Below, piece by piece: positions 27,716 to 35,834 of a DNA stretch of 64,000 nucleotides. The notes beneath the pieces were generated by a model. It was not told the origin of the DNA, made no database searches, and saw nothing but the letters and a program-made list of their open reading frames with translations. The first letter of the stretch is position 1; every line of letters begins with the position of its first letter. The translations under genes were made by a program, and so were the position numbers. The stretch lies in assembly GCF_019702925.1 (NCBI RefSeq), contig NZ_AP024713.1, forward strand, positions 620,001 through 684,000. The letters are read 5' to 3'. Origin of the DNA: Campylobacter sp. 19-13652. GTDB lineage: Bacteria > Campylobacterota > Campylobacteria > Campylobacterales > Campylobacteraceae.

Positions 27716-28741
27716 ATGAAAATTTTTCATCTCTCTCATACCGATTTAGACGGATATGGGGCGCAGTTTATAGTGGATTATTATTTTAAAGATGTGGAGT
27801 TTTTTAACTCAAATTACGGGCGTGAGATTGATGAGCAGTTTGGGCGGATTTTGGCTAGGCTTGATGGGCTAGGAGATGAAAAGGCTATCGTGCTTATAAC
27901 CGACCTTAATCTAACCTTAGAGCAATGTGCTGAATTTGAGGAGAGAATAAAAGGCAAAAATGCAAAATTATTCTTACTTGACCATCACGCAAGCGGGGCT
28001 GAGTGCGCGAGCAAATATGAGTGGTATTTTTTAGATAGCTCACGCTGTGCGAGCAAGATTACGTATGATTTTTTCTCAAATATCTGTGGTAAAAGCGATT
28101 ATTTAGAAAAAATAAGCGATGTGATAAATGCTGTGGATATTTGGCTAAAAGACAGCGAGCATTTTGAGATGGGTAAGGTGTGTTTAGGGCTAATTGCTGG
28201 CGCAAAAGAGATAAATAGGGTGATGTTTGAAAATCACAACAATAAATATATGTTTCATCTAATTAAAAGTGCGGCTAAATTTTTTAATGAAAAAAACGAC
28301 TACATAGGGCTTGATAGTGCGGTACATACTATGAAAAAGGAATTTTTTAAAGATGCCAAAGACGACACGCTAAGCAATCTAATCTCAGCCTTTGTGGTTA
28401 GTAATCTAAGTAAAAATGCAGATAAGCTTAGCATATATTTTGAGGGCAAAAAAGGGCTTTTAACGTACAATATAGGCAATACTTCAGTTATCGGTAATGA
28501 CTTTTTGGTTGCTAATGATGATTTTGATTTTTTCCTTGATGTTACGAGTAAAAAATCTATGAGCTTTAGAGCAAATGGAAAGTGCGATGTCGCAGCGCTT
28601 AGTAAGCGTTTAGTCGGCGGCGGCGGACACGTAAATGCAAGCGGAGGAATGTATGCTGGCTTTAAGGATGGCTTTAGCTATGAGATGATAAAGGCTCAAA
28701 TTGATGAGCTTTTGGCCAAAAAAGAAAAGGAGAACGTATGA
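27716..28741 (+). CDS. DHH/DHHA1 family phosphoesterase
   Basis: A 341-residue protein with HTDLDGYGAQ (motif I), ITDLNL (motif II), LLDHHAS (DHH motif III), and the DHHA1 signature GGGGHVNASGG near the C-terminus. Such proteins hydrolyse nanoRNA, cyclic dinucleotide products or pAp, or act as exopolyphosphatases; the exact substrate cannot be read from the motifs. All metal-binding residues seem intact. It starts nine bases after flhA and overlaps the next gene by 4 bases. Confidence 0.85.
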   Translation: MKIFHLSHTDLDGYGAQFIVDYYFKDVEFFNSNYGREIDEQFGRILARLDGLGDEKAIVLITDLNLTLEQCAEFEERIKGKNAKLFLLDHHASGAECASKYEWYFLDSSRCASKITYDFFSNICGKSDYLEKISDVINAVDIWLKDSEHFEMGKVCLGLIAGAKEINRVMFENHNNKYMFHLIKSAAKFFNEKNDYIGLDSAVHTMKKEFFKDAKDDTLSNLISAFVVSNLSKNADKLSIYFEGKKGLLTYNIGNTSVIGNDFLVANDDFDFFLDVTSKKSMSFRANGKCDVAALSKRLVGGGGHVNASGGMYAGFKDGFSYEMIKAQIDELLAKKEKENV

Positions 28742-28977
28742 GAGAAAATGAGATAAGTATAGAGGAGCTTAGCTATGAGCTAAGCATCGTGCTGGACGGA
28801 CTTTTATACTACGCAGGTGTGGCAAAAACAGACCTTGAAGAGGTGGCAAATTTATACGTTGAGTGTAGTGATGAGGCGTTAGAGGGTAGCGACGCACAGG
28901 GCGTTGATGAAGTCATTGTGATAGTTGAATATCTAAAACAAAAATATCCACAATATTTTAAGAAAAAGGGGAAATAA
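28738..28977 (+). CDS. Small conserved hypothetical protein
   Basis: A 79-residue acidic helical protein (ISIEELSYELSIVLDGLLYY, then YVECSDEALEGSDAQGVDE) with a basic C-terminal KYPQYFKKKGK. It overlaps the DHH phosphoesterase by ATGA and its stop abuts the next start, so it is expressed in the operon. No known family recognised; it could be a partner of the DHH protein. Confidence 0.65.
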   Translation: MRENEISIEELSYELSIVLDGLLYYAGVAKTDLEEVANLYVECSDEALEGSDAQGVDEVIVIVEYLKQKYPQYFKKKGK

Positions 28978-29387
28978 TGAAAAAAATAGTAGCGTTTTTT
29001 ATGGCTGGTTTGGCTGGTGCTTTGCTGGCAAGCGATTTAAGCGTGACAAAGGGCAGCTACGAGTATGCTTATGGGCTTTATAAGCATGGTAAATTTGATG
29101 AGGCGTATGCGGATTTTAGCTCACTTTGTAAAAATGGCAGCGATAAATCCTGCTCTATGAAGGCGATAATGGATTTTAATGGCGAGGGTGTAGTTGCTAA
29201 TAAAGAGGCTGCTATTAATGAATTTAAATCGCTTTGTGATAAAAACGAAGCCATGGCTTGCGGTAAACTCGGCGAGCTGTATACCTATGGATACGATAGG
29301 AAAAATGTAAAATTAGAGCAGATTGAAGCTGTGCTTAAAAAGGCGTGCGAGGGTGGCTACGCGCCGTCTTGTGATTTAGCAAAGTAG
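28977..29387 (+). CDS. Secreted Sel1/TPR-like Cys-rich protein
   Basis: A 136-residue protein with signal peptide ([19 protein letters not shown]). Sel1-type helical repeats follow, with regularly spaced cysteine pairs ([49 protein letters not shown]). The CxxxxxxxC spacing resembles Helicobacter/Campylobacter Hcp-type periplasmic repeat proteins, in which disulfides link the helices of each repeat. It probably acts as a periplasmic scaffold. It sits between the hypothetical gene and pyrB, which begins eight bases on. Confidence 0.8.
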   Translation: MKKIVAFFMAGLAGALLASDLSVTKGSYEYAYGLYKHGKFDEAYADFSSLCKNGSDKSCSMKAIMDFNGEGVVANKEAAINEFKSLCDKNEAMACGKLGELYTYGYDRKNVKLEQIEAVLKKACEGGYAPSCDLAK

Positions 29388-29394
29388 GTGCGAT

Positions 29395-30321
29395 ATGCGT
29401 TATTTGCGTAAGGATTTGCTCGGTATTGAGGATTTAAGCGCTGACGAGATACTCTATTTTTTAGATTCCGCTAATGAATTTAAACGCCTAAATTCAGGTG
29501 ATTTTAAAAAGGCAGATCATCTGCGTGGTAAGACCACGATAAATGCCTTTTTTGAAAACTCTACCCGCACTAGAACGAGCTTTGAGATAGCGGCAAAGCG
29601 ACTGGGAGCGGACGCGATAAATTTCACCGCCGCTAGCTCAAGCGTGAGCAAGGGCGAGACGCTCATTGACACTATCGCAAATTTAACAGCGATGAAAAGC
29701 GACATCATCGTCATCCGCCACCCAAGCAGCGGAGCGGCCGAGCTAGTGGCAAAGCACACAGACGCCTGCGTCGTAAATGCAGGCGACGGCACTCACGCTC
29801 ACCCCAGCCAAGCCCTGCTAGATCTTTTCACCCTGCGTGAAGCGGGCAAGCTAAAGCCAGGAGCAAAAGTCGCTATCATTGGCGACATCGCTAGAAGCCG
29901 TGTGGCACGCTCAAACATCTGGGGGCTGGCTAAATTTGACATTAAGCCCACGCTTTTTGCCCCTGCGATGATGATGCCACTGGGCGTAGAGAGCTTTGGC
30001 TGCCCTGTGGCACAAAATATGGAGCAGGCCTGCGAGGGTGCGGACGTGATAATGATGCTGCGGATTCAGCTTGAACGTGGCGGCGATGATGTCGCTTTTC
30101 CTTCAAGCCGAGAGTATTCTAAATTTTTTGGGCTAAACAGAGCTAGACTTGCCCTAGCTAAGCCTGACGCCCTAGTCCTGCACCCAGGCCCCATAAATAG
30201 GGGCGTAGAGATAAACTCAGACGTGGCCGATAGCCTAAACTCCCGCATACTAGACCAGGTCGAAAACGGCGTGGCGGTGCGTATGGCGATACTCTCAAGC
30301 CTAATAAATAATGGAAAATAG
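29395..30321 (+). CDS. pyrB: Aspartate carbamoyltransferase catalytic chain
   Basis: A 308-residue ATCase catalytic subunit that commits carbamoyl phosphate to pyrimidines. Carbamoyl-phosphate loop [19 protein letters not shown] (STRTRT at residues 55-60), the 80s-loop [21 protein letters not shown], and [12 protein letters not shown] are all present. Full length. No regulatory pyrI is nearby. pyrC starts 4 bases after the stop, forming a pyrBC operon closed by a strong terminator. Base composition here is visibly more GC-rich than in the flanks. Confidence 0.96.
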   Translation: MRYLRKDLLGIEDLSADEILYFLDSANEFKRLNSGDFKKADHLRGKTTINAFFENSTRTRTSFEIAAKRLGADAINFTAASSSVSKGETLIDTIANLTAMKSDIIVIRHPSSGAAELVAKHTDACVVNAGDGTHAHPSQALLDLFTLREAGKLKPGAKVAIIGDIARSRVARSNIWGLAKFDIKPTLFAPAMMMPLGVESFGCPVAQNMEQACEGADVIMMLRIQLERGGDDVAFPSSREYSKFFGLNRARLALAKPDALVLHPGPINRGVEINSDVADSLNSRILDQVENGVAVRMAILSSLINNGK

Positions 30322-30324
30322 ACG

Positions 30325-31611
30325 ATGAAAACACTGATAAAAAACGGCATTTTGGTAAATTCAGACGGCAAGGTAAGGGCAAATTTATTAATAGAGAATG
30401 AAAATATAAGCGAGATAACGCAGGCTAGCCCAGACGCAGATCTCGTCATCGACGCTAGTGGCAAGCTCGTCCTGCCAGGGCTAATCGATATGCACGTGCA
30501 TTTTCGTGACCCTGGGCTTGAGTATAAAGATGACATAGAAAGCGGCTCAAGGGCGGCTGTGGCTGGGGGCGTAACGACCTGTCTGCCGATGGCAAACACA
30601 AACCCAGTCAATGACACCGCCTACATCACGGCTGCGATGATAGCCAAGGCAAAGGCGGTGGGGCTAATCGACCTGCTGCCAATAGCGGCGATTAGCAAGC
30701 ATTTAAAGGGCGATGAGCTAGTGGAAATGGGCGATCTGATCGCAGCTGGAGCGGTGGCGTTTAGCGATGACGGACTGCCAGTGTCTAGCTCGTCCGTGAT
30801 GCGTGCGGCACTTGAGTATTCAAAGCAGTTTAATAGCTTTTGCATTAGCCACAGCGAGGACTGCTCGCTCTGCCGCAGCGGCGTGATGCACGAGGGCAGG
30901 GTATCGGCACTTTTAGGACTGCGTGGAATGGCAAGAGAAAAGGAAGAAATCAGCGTCAGTCGTGATATGCTCCTAGCCAAGCTAACTGGCGGACACGTGC
31001 ATATCGCTCACGTAAGCTCAGCCTACTCGCTAAAAATCATCGAAATGGCTAAGCGTGATGGCATAAACATCACCTGCGAGGCCACGCCACACCACTTTAG
31101 CTTTAGCGATGATGAGCTTTTGGCAAACCGCTATGATGCGAATTTTAAAATGTCGCCGCCGCTGCGTGAGATAAGCGACGTGCAGGCGATTCGTGCAGCT
31201 CTTAAAAGCGGGCTAATCGACGTCATCGCCACCGACCACGCCCCACACCACAGCGATGAGAAAGTGGTTGAATTTGACAAGGCGCCATTTGGCATTATAG
31301 GGCTGCAAACACTCGTGCCGCTTACTTTGGGGCTGGTGCGTGATGGCGTCATAGATGAGTGCGATATGGCTAGGCTTACTTCGGCAAATCCTGCTAGGAT
31401 TTTAAATTTAAAAAGCAAAGGCAGGCTGGAGGCTGGCTATCTAGCCGACATCGCTATCATTGACCCTGAGCTAGAATACACCTACGATGAGCGCATAAAT
31501 CGCTCTAAGTCAGTTAACTCTCCACTTTTTGGCAAGCGTCTGCGTGGGGCTTGCGTGGCGACCTTTAAAAACGGACGGCAGGTGTTTAGCTGGGCGGAGC
31601 TTGGGCTGTAG
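30325..31611 (+). CDS. pyrC: Dihydroorotase (class I)
   Basis: A 428-residue zinc amidohydrolase converting carbamoyl aspartate to dihydroorotate. Metal ligands: MHVHFRDPG, then HVSSAYSLKII, then EATPHHFSF, and the catalytic ATDHAPHHS. Length and N-terminal layout fit the class I (PyrC type I) branch. Co-transcribed with pyrB. The terminator at 31637-31662 marks the end of the operon; beyond it begins an island of decayed genes. Confidence 0.95.
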   Translation: MKTLIKNGILVNSDGKVRANLLIENENISEITQASPDADLVIDASGKLVLPGLIDMHVHFRDPGLEYKDDIESGSRAAVAGGVTTCLPMANTNPVNDTAYITAAMIAKAKAVGLIDLLPIAAISKHLKGDELVEMGDLIAAGAVAFSDDGLPVSSSSVMRAALEYSKQFNSFCISHSEDCSLCRSGVMHEGRVSALLGLRGMAREKEEISVSRDMLLAKLTGGHVHIAHVSSAYSLKIIEMAKRDGINITCEATPHHFSFSDDELLANRYDANFKMSPPLREISDVQAIRAALKSGLIDVIATDHAPHHSDEKVVEFDKAPFGIIGLQTLVPLTLGLVRDGVIDECDMARLTSANPARILNLKSKGRLEAGYLADIAIIDPELEYTYDERINRSKSVNSPLFGKRLRGACVATFKNGRQVFSWAELGL

Positions 31612-31636
31612 CGAGTGCTTTAATCCGCTAACCCTG

Positions 31637-31662
31637 AGGGCTTTAGCTTTAAAGCCCTTTTT
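31637..31662 (+). terminator. Rho-independent terminator of pyrBC
   Basis: AGGGCTTTA, GCTT loop, TAAAGCCCT, then a run of T. Nine-bp GC-containing stem 25 bases past the pyrC stop. Confidence 0.85.
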
Positions 31663-31841
31663 AAATTTTATGAGCTTATGGCAAACACGGAGCCTTCTAT
31701 TCTAGCGTGTATTTATGGCTTTATATTAAATTTAATATTCGTTGCACCTAGACCAAACGGATTTTGCGCTAAGTGGGACATAAAACAAAGATTTTAACTT
31801 AAACCCCTATTAAACCCCAATACTTAAAATGTGTTTTTGTA

Positions 31842-32036
31842 TTATTTCCTCTTAATCTTACTGTATCTAAGGCTAAAATTATAAATACAATCAACTTTTG
31901 ATTTTAGTTTTTGTAGGTAACCAAGTTTTTTATTTGTGGCTATAAGCGACTTTTCTAATTCATTTAGCCTTTTGTTTATGCCTGATAACTTTATAAAAAT
32001 CAGCCAATTAATGGTAAGCTCTTTTAAAGCAGTCAT
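31842..32036 (-). CDS. Small hypothetical coiled-coil protein
   Basis: A 64-residue frame with a coiled-coil-like segment (INKRLNELEKSLIATNKKL) and a basic end. Its ATG overlaps the upstream frame's TGA (ATGA at 32033-32036), which supports translation. It lies in an island of accessory DNA and has no recognised family. It may be a remnant of a phage or plasmid gene. Confidence 0.35.
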   Translation of the reverse strand: MTALKELTINWLIFIKLSGINKRLNELEKSLIATNKKLGYLQKLKSKVDCIYNFSLRYSKIKRK

Positions 32037-32230
32037 AATCTCATTCTCGCTTTTGCTAATCTTAGTAAGTAGTGTAAAAGCCCTATCTGAGATTTGCCAG
32101 TTATGGTAGTGTGGTAAAACTCACTTTCTACGTCACTGCCCTCAGTTTGTTTTCTTTCATAGATTGCATATTCGCCCTGCAAAAGCTTTGGCTTTTTGAG
32201 CACCGCAAGGCAAAGCCATACCAATGACAT
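32033..32230 (-). CDS. Small hypothetical protein
   Basis: A 65-residue frame coupled to the next by a 4-base overlap. A short hydrophobic N-terminus (LVWLCLAVL) precedes a polar body. No family recognised. The 4-base overlap is the main support; base composition alone does not distinguish it from chance. Confidence 0.3.
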   Translation of the reverse strand: MSLVWLCLAVLKKPKLLQGEYAIYERKQTEGSDVESEFYHTTITGKSQIGLLHYLLRLAKARMRL

Positions 32231-32273
32231 TATTATTGCCTAGTTTATTCCTTATTAGTGTTTTTGCCATTAC

Positions 32274-32516
32274 TTATTTTCCTCCCATTAATGCGTCAAA
32301 TTTTAAGCTTAAATATTCACATTTGGTATCTATATCATAGCCACAATCAAAATTACCGATAATAGCAGTCTCTAAATCGCTTATACCTTTTGCGGTATTA
32401 ATATGTGGCAAATGAACCATAATCGATAATCGTCCTGTAACGTCTTTTTTGCCAACAATTAGCTTTTTTAAAATGAAGTTTTTTAAAACAACAACCTCTT
32501 TAAAAACCGCAACCAT
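32274..32516 (-). CDS. Small hypothetical protein, N-terminus possibly replaced by repeat DNA
   Basis: An 80-residue frame. Its C-terminal two thirds look protein-like (VGKKDVTGRLSIMVHLPHIN, then DCGYDIDTKCEYLSLKFDAL), but its first codons fall in DNA resembling the interspersed repeat (AACCGCAACCATGCCTTGTTTT, shown here by position 32499-32522). The original start may be lost. Unrecognised; perhaps a degraded phage-island gene. Confidence 0.35.
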   Translation of the reverse strand: MVAVFKEVVVLKNFILKKLIVGKKDVTGRLSIMVHLPHINTAKGISDLETAIIGNFDCGYDIDTKCEYLSLKFDALMGGK

Positions 32517-32539
32517 GCCTTGTTTTACAAAAGCTCTGT

Positions 32540-32605
32540 TTTTCTTACACTACAGAAGCGTATGAAAGCTGAAAATAACTTATTGCTATGCGTGTATTAA
32601 GTTGT
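32540..32605 (-). repeat. Repeat family R1, degenerate copy
   Basis: On the minus strand, CACGCATAGCAATAAGTT and TTCATACGCTTCTGTAG match R1 (CACGCATAGCAAGCAGTT and TGCATACGCTCCTGTGG). The hairpin stems are mostly lost in this copy. Confidence 0.45.
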
Positions 32606-32644
32606 GCTAAGTTTCTTTGAATAATAAAAACATCTACTCAAATT

Positions 32645-33551
32645 GTGAGGGCAACAAGCCCATTAAGGCAGAGATTTACTAAAGAATCTCACCTAAAGGC
32701 TTGCTTTACTAAAGAAAGTCGCTTAAAAGCTCCTTTTGCCTGGGTTGGTGGTAAATCAAAGCTAGCCAAAGAGATCACATCATTTATGCCAGAGCATAAA
32801 ACTTATGTCGAGGTTTTCCAGTTCCTCTTCGCTTCACCTAGAAACATCGGCTACGCCGACCGCATACGCTTGTTTTCACAGAAACTTCGCTTCGCTTGTT
32901 TTCGGTGGAGCTTTAAGCGTATTTTATGCCAAAGCACCCAGCAAATGTGAGATAGTAAATGATATAAACTCTGAGCTAATTAACCTTCACAAAATAATCC
33001 GCTCACGTCCTGCTAGCCTAGCTGGGTGCCTAAACACTATGCTAAAAAGCAGAGAGCTTTTTAACGACATCAGGCACGCTAGGCTAAAGCCAAGGGGCAA
33101 GATAGAAGCAGCGGCATTTTACTTTTACCGCATAGCCTTAAGCTTTGGGGCAAAGGGCGAAAACTATGCAAAGGCTAGGAGTGCTGGTGGGATTTATAGG
33201 GAGTTTAGCTTGCACGCACGCAGACTAAAAAGGGCTAGCATTGAAAATCTTGATTACAAGACGCTTATTACTCGCTATGATGCCCCTGATACGCTCTTTT
33301 ATCTTGATCCACCATACGTGGGGACTGAGAGCTATTATAAAAACACAGACGGCTTTGGGTTAGCTGAGCATAAAAGGCTGGCTGAGATTTTAAGGAGCAT
33401 AAATGGTAAGTTTATCCTAAGCTATAATGACTGCAAACTAGTGCGGGAGCTTTACGCAGGCTTTAAATTTAAAGAGCTAAAAACTGATTATAGCCTAAAC
33501 GCACTAAGCAAAAACAGGGAAAAAACCGAGCTTTTAATAATGAATTTCTAG
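32645..33551 (+). pseudogene. DNA adenine methyltransferase (Dam/D12 class), interrupted by an 85-bp repeat insertion
   Basis: The N-terminal part carries the AdoMet motif FAWVGGKSKLAKEI and ends TYVEVF at 32818. Bases 32819-32903 are repeat sequence; past them, in another frame, the protein resumes GGALSVFYAK. Dropping 85 bases restores one continuous Dam frame, which carries motif IV DPPYVGTESYY and runs to IMNF. Upstream of APFAWVGGK is a tandem 30-base duplication (TTTACTAAAGAA units near 32678-32735) that replaces the usual short start. As it stands, a frame from ATG 32805 lacks the AdoMet motif, so activity is very likely lost. The family methylates N6-adenine, usually at GATC-like sites. 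Confidence 0.85.
32819..32903 (+). repeat. R1-type repeat insertion in the Dam gene
   Basis: 85 bp bordered by GTTTTC on both sides (32813-32818 and 32898-32903). Its first ~30 bases match 23522-23550 nearly perfectly (CTTCGCTTCACCTAGAAAC), and its last ~20 (CTTCGCTTCGCTTGTTTTC) match the inverted copy at 59288-59307. It contains the hairpin TCGGC-TAC-GCCGA (32847-32859). Because GTTTTC also occurs within R1 itself, the flanking match may be a target duplication or a microhomology join. Confidence 0.8.
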
Positions 33552-33558
33552 CTTTTTA

Positions 33559-33579
33559 AAAGGGGTTTAAAGCCCCTTT
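33559..33579 (+). terminator. Terminator-like hairpin after the Dam pseudogene
   Basis: AAAGGGG, seven-base loop, CCCCTTT, starting 8 bases past the Dam stop. The T run after it is short, so termination may be weak. Confidence 0.5.
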
Positions 33580-33686
33580 GAATTTGTTCTAGCGTAGTTT
33601 AAGCAAAGGTCAGGATGTGGGTTGGGTTGTTGGGATATTTGGATAAATTTAACCCTAAAGCTTAAACCGAAAAATGTAAAAAATTG

Positions 33687-33741
33687 ACGTTTCAAATCTA
33701 AATAATTTTATGGATTTTTATCATAGTTGGATTTGAAACGT
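33687..33741. repeat. 12-bp inverted repeat with 31-bp spacer
   Basis: ACGTTTCAAATC (33687-33698) and GATTTGAAACGT (33730-33741) are perfect complements. It lies in a 296-bp gene-free gap (33552-33847) between the Dam pseudogene and the Xre operon. It could be an operator, a recombination site or a hairpin; nothing decides between these. Confidence 0.6.
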
Positions 33742-33847
33742 TGATTGAAAATTTACTAAGTGTGCAATATTTGTATAAAATTAAATTTATATTAAAGCCA
33801 TAAAATAAATAGACCATCTTGCTTTTAGATCAAGGTAATGATTTATA

Positions 33848-34027
33848 CTAGCTGTGGCGACATATTCGAATTTTTGAGATTTTGCTTTTGATTTTTGTGG
33901 CCAGTCTGTTTTTGCCTAGCAGATAAATTTCCTTATAAAACCTAATAAATTTCGACTGCTTTTTGACATAAATTGCCGCAAACACCTGCTCCAAATCCGC
34001 CTTTTCCTTATGTGTTAGTCCGTTCAT
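33848..34027 (-). CDS. 59-residue basic protein co-translated with the Xre regulator
   Basis: ATG at 34027 overlaps the Xre gene's TGA (ATGA). The frame runs 59 codons: MNGLTHKEKADLEQVFAAIY at the start, then a Lys/Ile-rich second half with FYKEIYLLGKNRLATKI, and a TAG stop. The overlap and helix-prone, basic composition argue for translation. It is probably a partner or remnant within a small mobile region. Unrecognised. Confidence 0.45.
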   Translation of the reverse strand: MNGLTHKEKADLEQVFAAIYVKKQSKFIRFYKEIYLLGKNRLATKIKSKISKIRICRHS

Positions 34028-34275
34028 TTCTCGCTCTTTTCTAGCTTTTTTATCTTTTTAATCACAAACAGCACATCCTCATCATCTAGCTCGCAGAGCA
34101 TTTGGCACACAGCGGCGGCGGCTTGGGGGTTTGAGTTTCCCAATCGCCAGTCCTGATACGTTCGCATAGATACGCCCAGCTGCCTAGCCATAGTTGACTG
34201 TGAGATTTTTTTTCCCATATTTTTGGCCTCTAGTGCGTTGTGTAAGATATTAAAGATGTTGCTCGTTTTAAACAT
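34024..34275 (-). CDS. Xre-type helix-turn-helix regulator
   Basis: An 83-residue DNA-binding protein. The HTH is ISQSTMARQLGVSMRTYQDWRLGNSNPQ, cited by its pieces TMARQLGVS and RTYQDWRLG, like phage Cro/Xre repressors. The rest is an acidic helix and a basic tail (VIKKIKKLEKSEK). It heads a two-gene operon and sits in the decayed island next to a Dam-type methylase, typical of phage or toxin-antitoxin surroundings. No toxin was seen. Confidence 0.8.
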   Translation of the reverse strand: MFKTSNIFNILHNALEAKNMGKKISQSTMARQLGVSMRTYQDWRLGNSNPQAAAAVCQMLCELDDEDVLFVIKKIKKLEKSEK

Positions 34276-34957
34276 GGGCGATATTATACGTTATTATTCT
34301 TTAAATACGAATTAAATATTATATTTTATTATTAAAATAGTATGTTATATTTAAATAAACTTATATTTTATCTATTATTATCAGTAGAATATACGTAAAA
34401 ATGTATAAAATAAAATGTATCGGCACGCAATAATAGCTTTTTGGATTAAGTTTTGTGTATATATCCACTTTTGTATGAGCTGGCGTTAAGCTTTTAATTG
34501 GCGAGAATAAATCAAATTTCTATTAGCATAAGTCCCTAGTAATCGTATTTTTGTGCTACTTGTGAACGTAAATAATTATACTTTTGATACTATTATGAGT
34601 AATTGAGCTTGGTAACGTGCTATAAGCTTATGGGGCTTAAAAAATAAATCGCATCATGGCGATGGTTATTTTTTATAAAAGGCTTGATAGTAGATTAGGC
34701 TATCTCATTAAACTAATTTAAAAGTTGAGGGGGGGGGGTATAAAATGATTAATTTAATCATGGTTTTATAAAAATATCTAGCACTTTATAACTTATATTG
34801 CTAAGTTTTTTAAATTTTTATGTGAAATTCTTTAAAAATTTAAGTTTTTGATTTTAAAATTTTTACATGAAAATTTAAAAAATACCGATAAATAGGGCTA
34901 TAAAACTTTAGTGTATAAGACTAAATAAAAATAAATTAAAAAATTTAATCTTAGCCC
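34276..34957. other. AT-rich gene-free stretch upstream of hrcA
   Basis: Very AT-rich; no frame of substance. Contains a G10 tract (34729-34738) followed by TATAAAATG, and runs of A/T up to the hrcA promoter. A promoter for the Xre gene should lie near 34280-34320 on the minus strand, but no box stands out. Confidence 0.6.
34729..34738. repeat. Poly-G tract (G10)
   Basis: Ten consecutive G in AT-rich non-coding DNA, 220 bases before the hrcA promoter. Such tracts mutate by slippage in Campylobacter. No gene frame runs through it, so any effect would be on transcription. Confidence 0.9.
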
Positions 34958-34986
34958 TTGACAAAGATAGGCTAAAGTTGTATAAT
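34958..34986 (+). promoter_or_regulatory. Sigma-70 promoter of the heat-shock operon
   Basis: TTGACA (34958-34963), a 17-base spacer, TATAAT (34981-34986): a consensus promoter, rare in this window. The predicted start near 34993 lies inside the CIRCE operator. An inverted repeat TTAGCC/GGCTAA (34951-34956, 34970-34975) brackets the -35. Confidence 0.85.
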
Positions 34987-34990
34987 ATCG

Positions 34991-35017
34991 CTAGCAATTT
35001 AAAATAAAGAGTGCTAA
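34991..35017 (+). promoter_or_regulatory. CIRCE operator (imperfect)
   Basis: Right arm GAGTGCTAA (35009-35017) is perfect; left arm CTAGCAATT matches TTAGCACTC at six of nine positions, with the standard 9-base spacer. It is the expected HrcA site for autorepression of hrcA-grpE-dnaK. Confidence 0.75.
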
Positions 35018-35039
35018 TAAATAAAATAGCGAGGGTGGA

Positions 35040-35834
35040 ATGAATAAGCTTGATAAAAGAGATTTAATACTTAGATCTATCATTGAAGCATATTTAAACC
35101 AAAATCTCCCTATTGGCTCGGCTGAACTTGGCACTAGAATGAGCGAAGCCATACCAGCCTCGACTATTAGAGTTTATTTTAAAAAGCTCTCAGACGAGGG
35201 CGAAATCACCCAGCTACACATCAGTGGAGGACGTATACCAACGCATTCGGCTATGAGGCGTTACTGGAGCAACGAGTTTAGCGGATTTTTGCCTGAAATT
35301 TATATAGATGATGAGAGGGCTTTAAGCCTGCTTTGTGAAAAATTTGGGGTGTATTGTATGGTGTTTGCCTCGTCAGCTCAGAGTCTAAAAGATGTTTTAA
35401 ACTTAAATGATAAATTTATAGTTTTAGAGTTTGATAATGATGAGCTTGTTATTAAATTTGATGCTAGGGTGCAGAAGTTTTTGGCAAATTTAAAAGGTGT
35501 TAGTTTAGATCAGCTTGAGGAGTTTAGCGCTCAGGTTGGTCTAAGCGAACTTAGAAGCAAAATAAGGGAGCTAAAACGTACAAAAATTTACTTTCAGGCA
35601 AATGAAATAGTTGCTTTTAAAATGTTTGGCGATAATAGATTTAAGGCGCTACTTGAGCCATCGGTTGCTAGCATTTTATCGGAGCCGCTTACGTTTTCGC
35701 CGATATTTGAAAGTGGTTATATGGGGCTAAAGCTGCCAGTTAACTTTCAGGATAAAGGTGCGACTTTGGTTTGCGCGGGAAGTGTTTATGTGGATTATTT
35801 AAATTTTTTAAATCAAATTAAGGAGGCAGCGTGA
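35040..35834 (+). CDS. hrcA: Heat-shock repressor HrcA
   Basis: A 264-residue repressor, somewhat shorter than Gram-positive HrcA (about 340). The N-terminal winged helix is clear (KRDLILRSIIEAYLNQNLPIG ..., STIRVYFKKLSDEGEI, HISGGRIPT). The C-terminal part is a reduced dimerisation domain. It binds CIRCE with help from GroEL and loses DNA binding on heat stress. The ATG at 35040 follows GAGGGTGGA. It overlaps grpE and lies behind an unusually perfect promoter. Confidence 0.92.
   Translation: MNKLDKRDLILRSIIEAYLNQNLPIGSAELGTRMSEAIPASTIRVYFKKLSDEGEITQLHISGGRIPTHSAMRRYWSNEFSGFLPEIYIDDERALSLLCEKFGVYCMVFASSAQSLKDVLNLNDKFIVLEFDNDELVIKFDARVQKFLANLKGVSLDQLEEFSAQVGLSELRSKIRELKRTKIYFQANEIVAFKMFGDNRFKALLEPSVASILSEPLTFSPIFESGYMGLKLPVNFQDKGATLVCAGSVYVDYLNFLNQIKEAA

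Noticed and set aside
32805-33551. Reading the second methylase frame as a complete gene from ATG 32805
   Set aside because: It would start inside the repeat insertion and lack the AdoMet motif that lies in frame just upstream once the insertion is removed.
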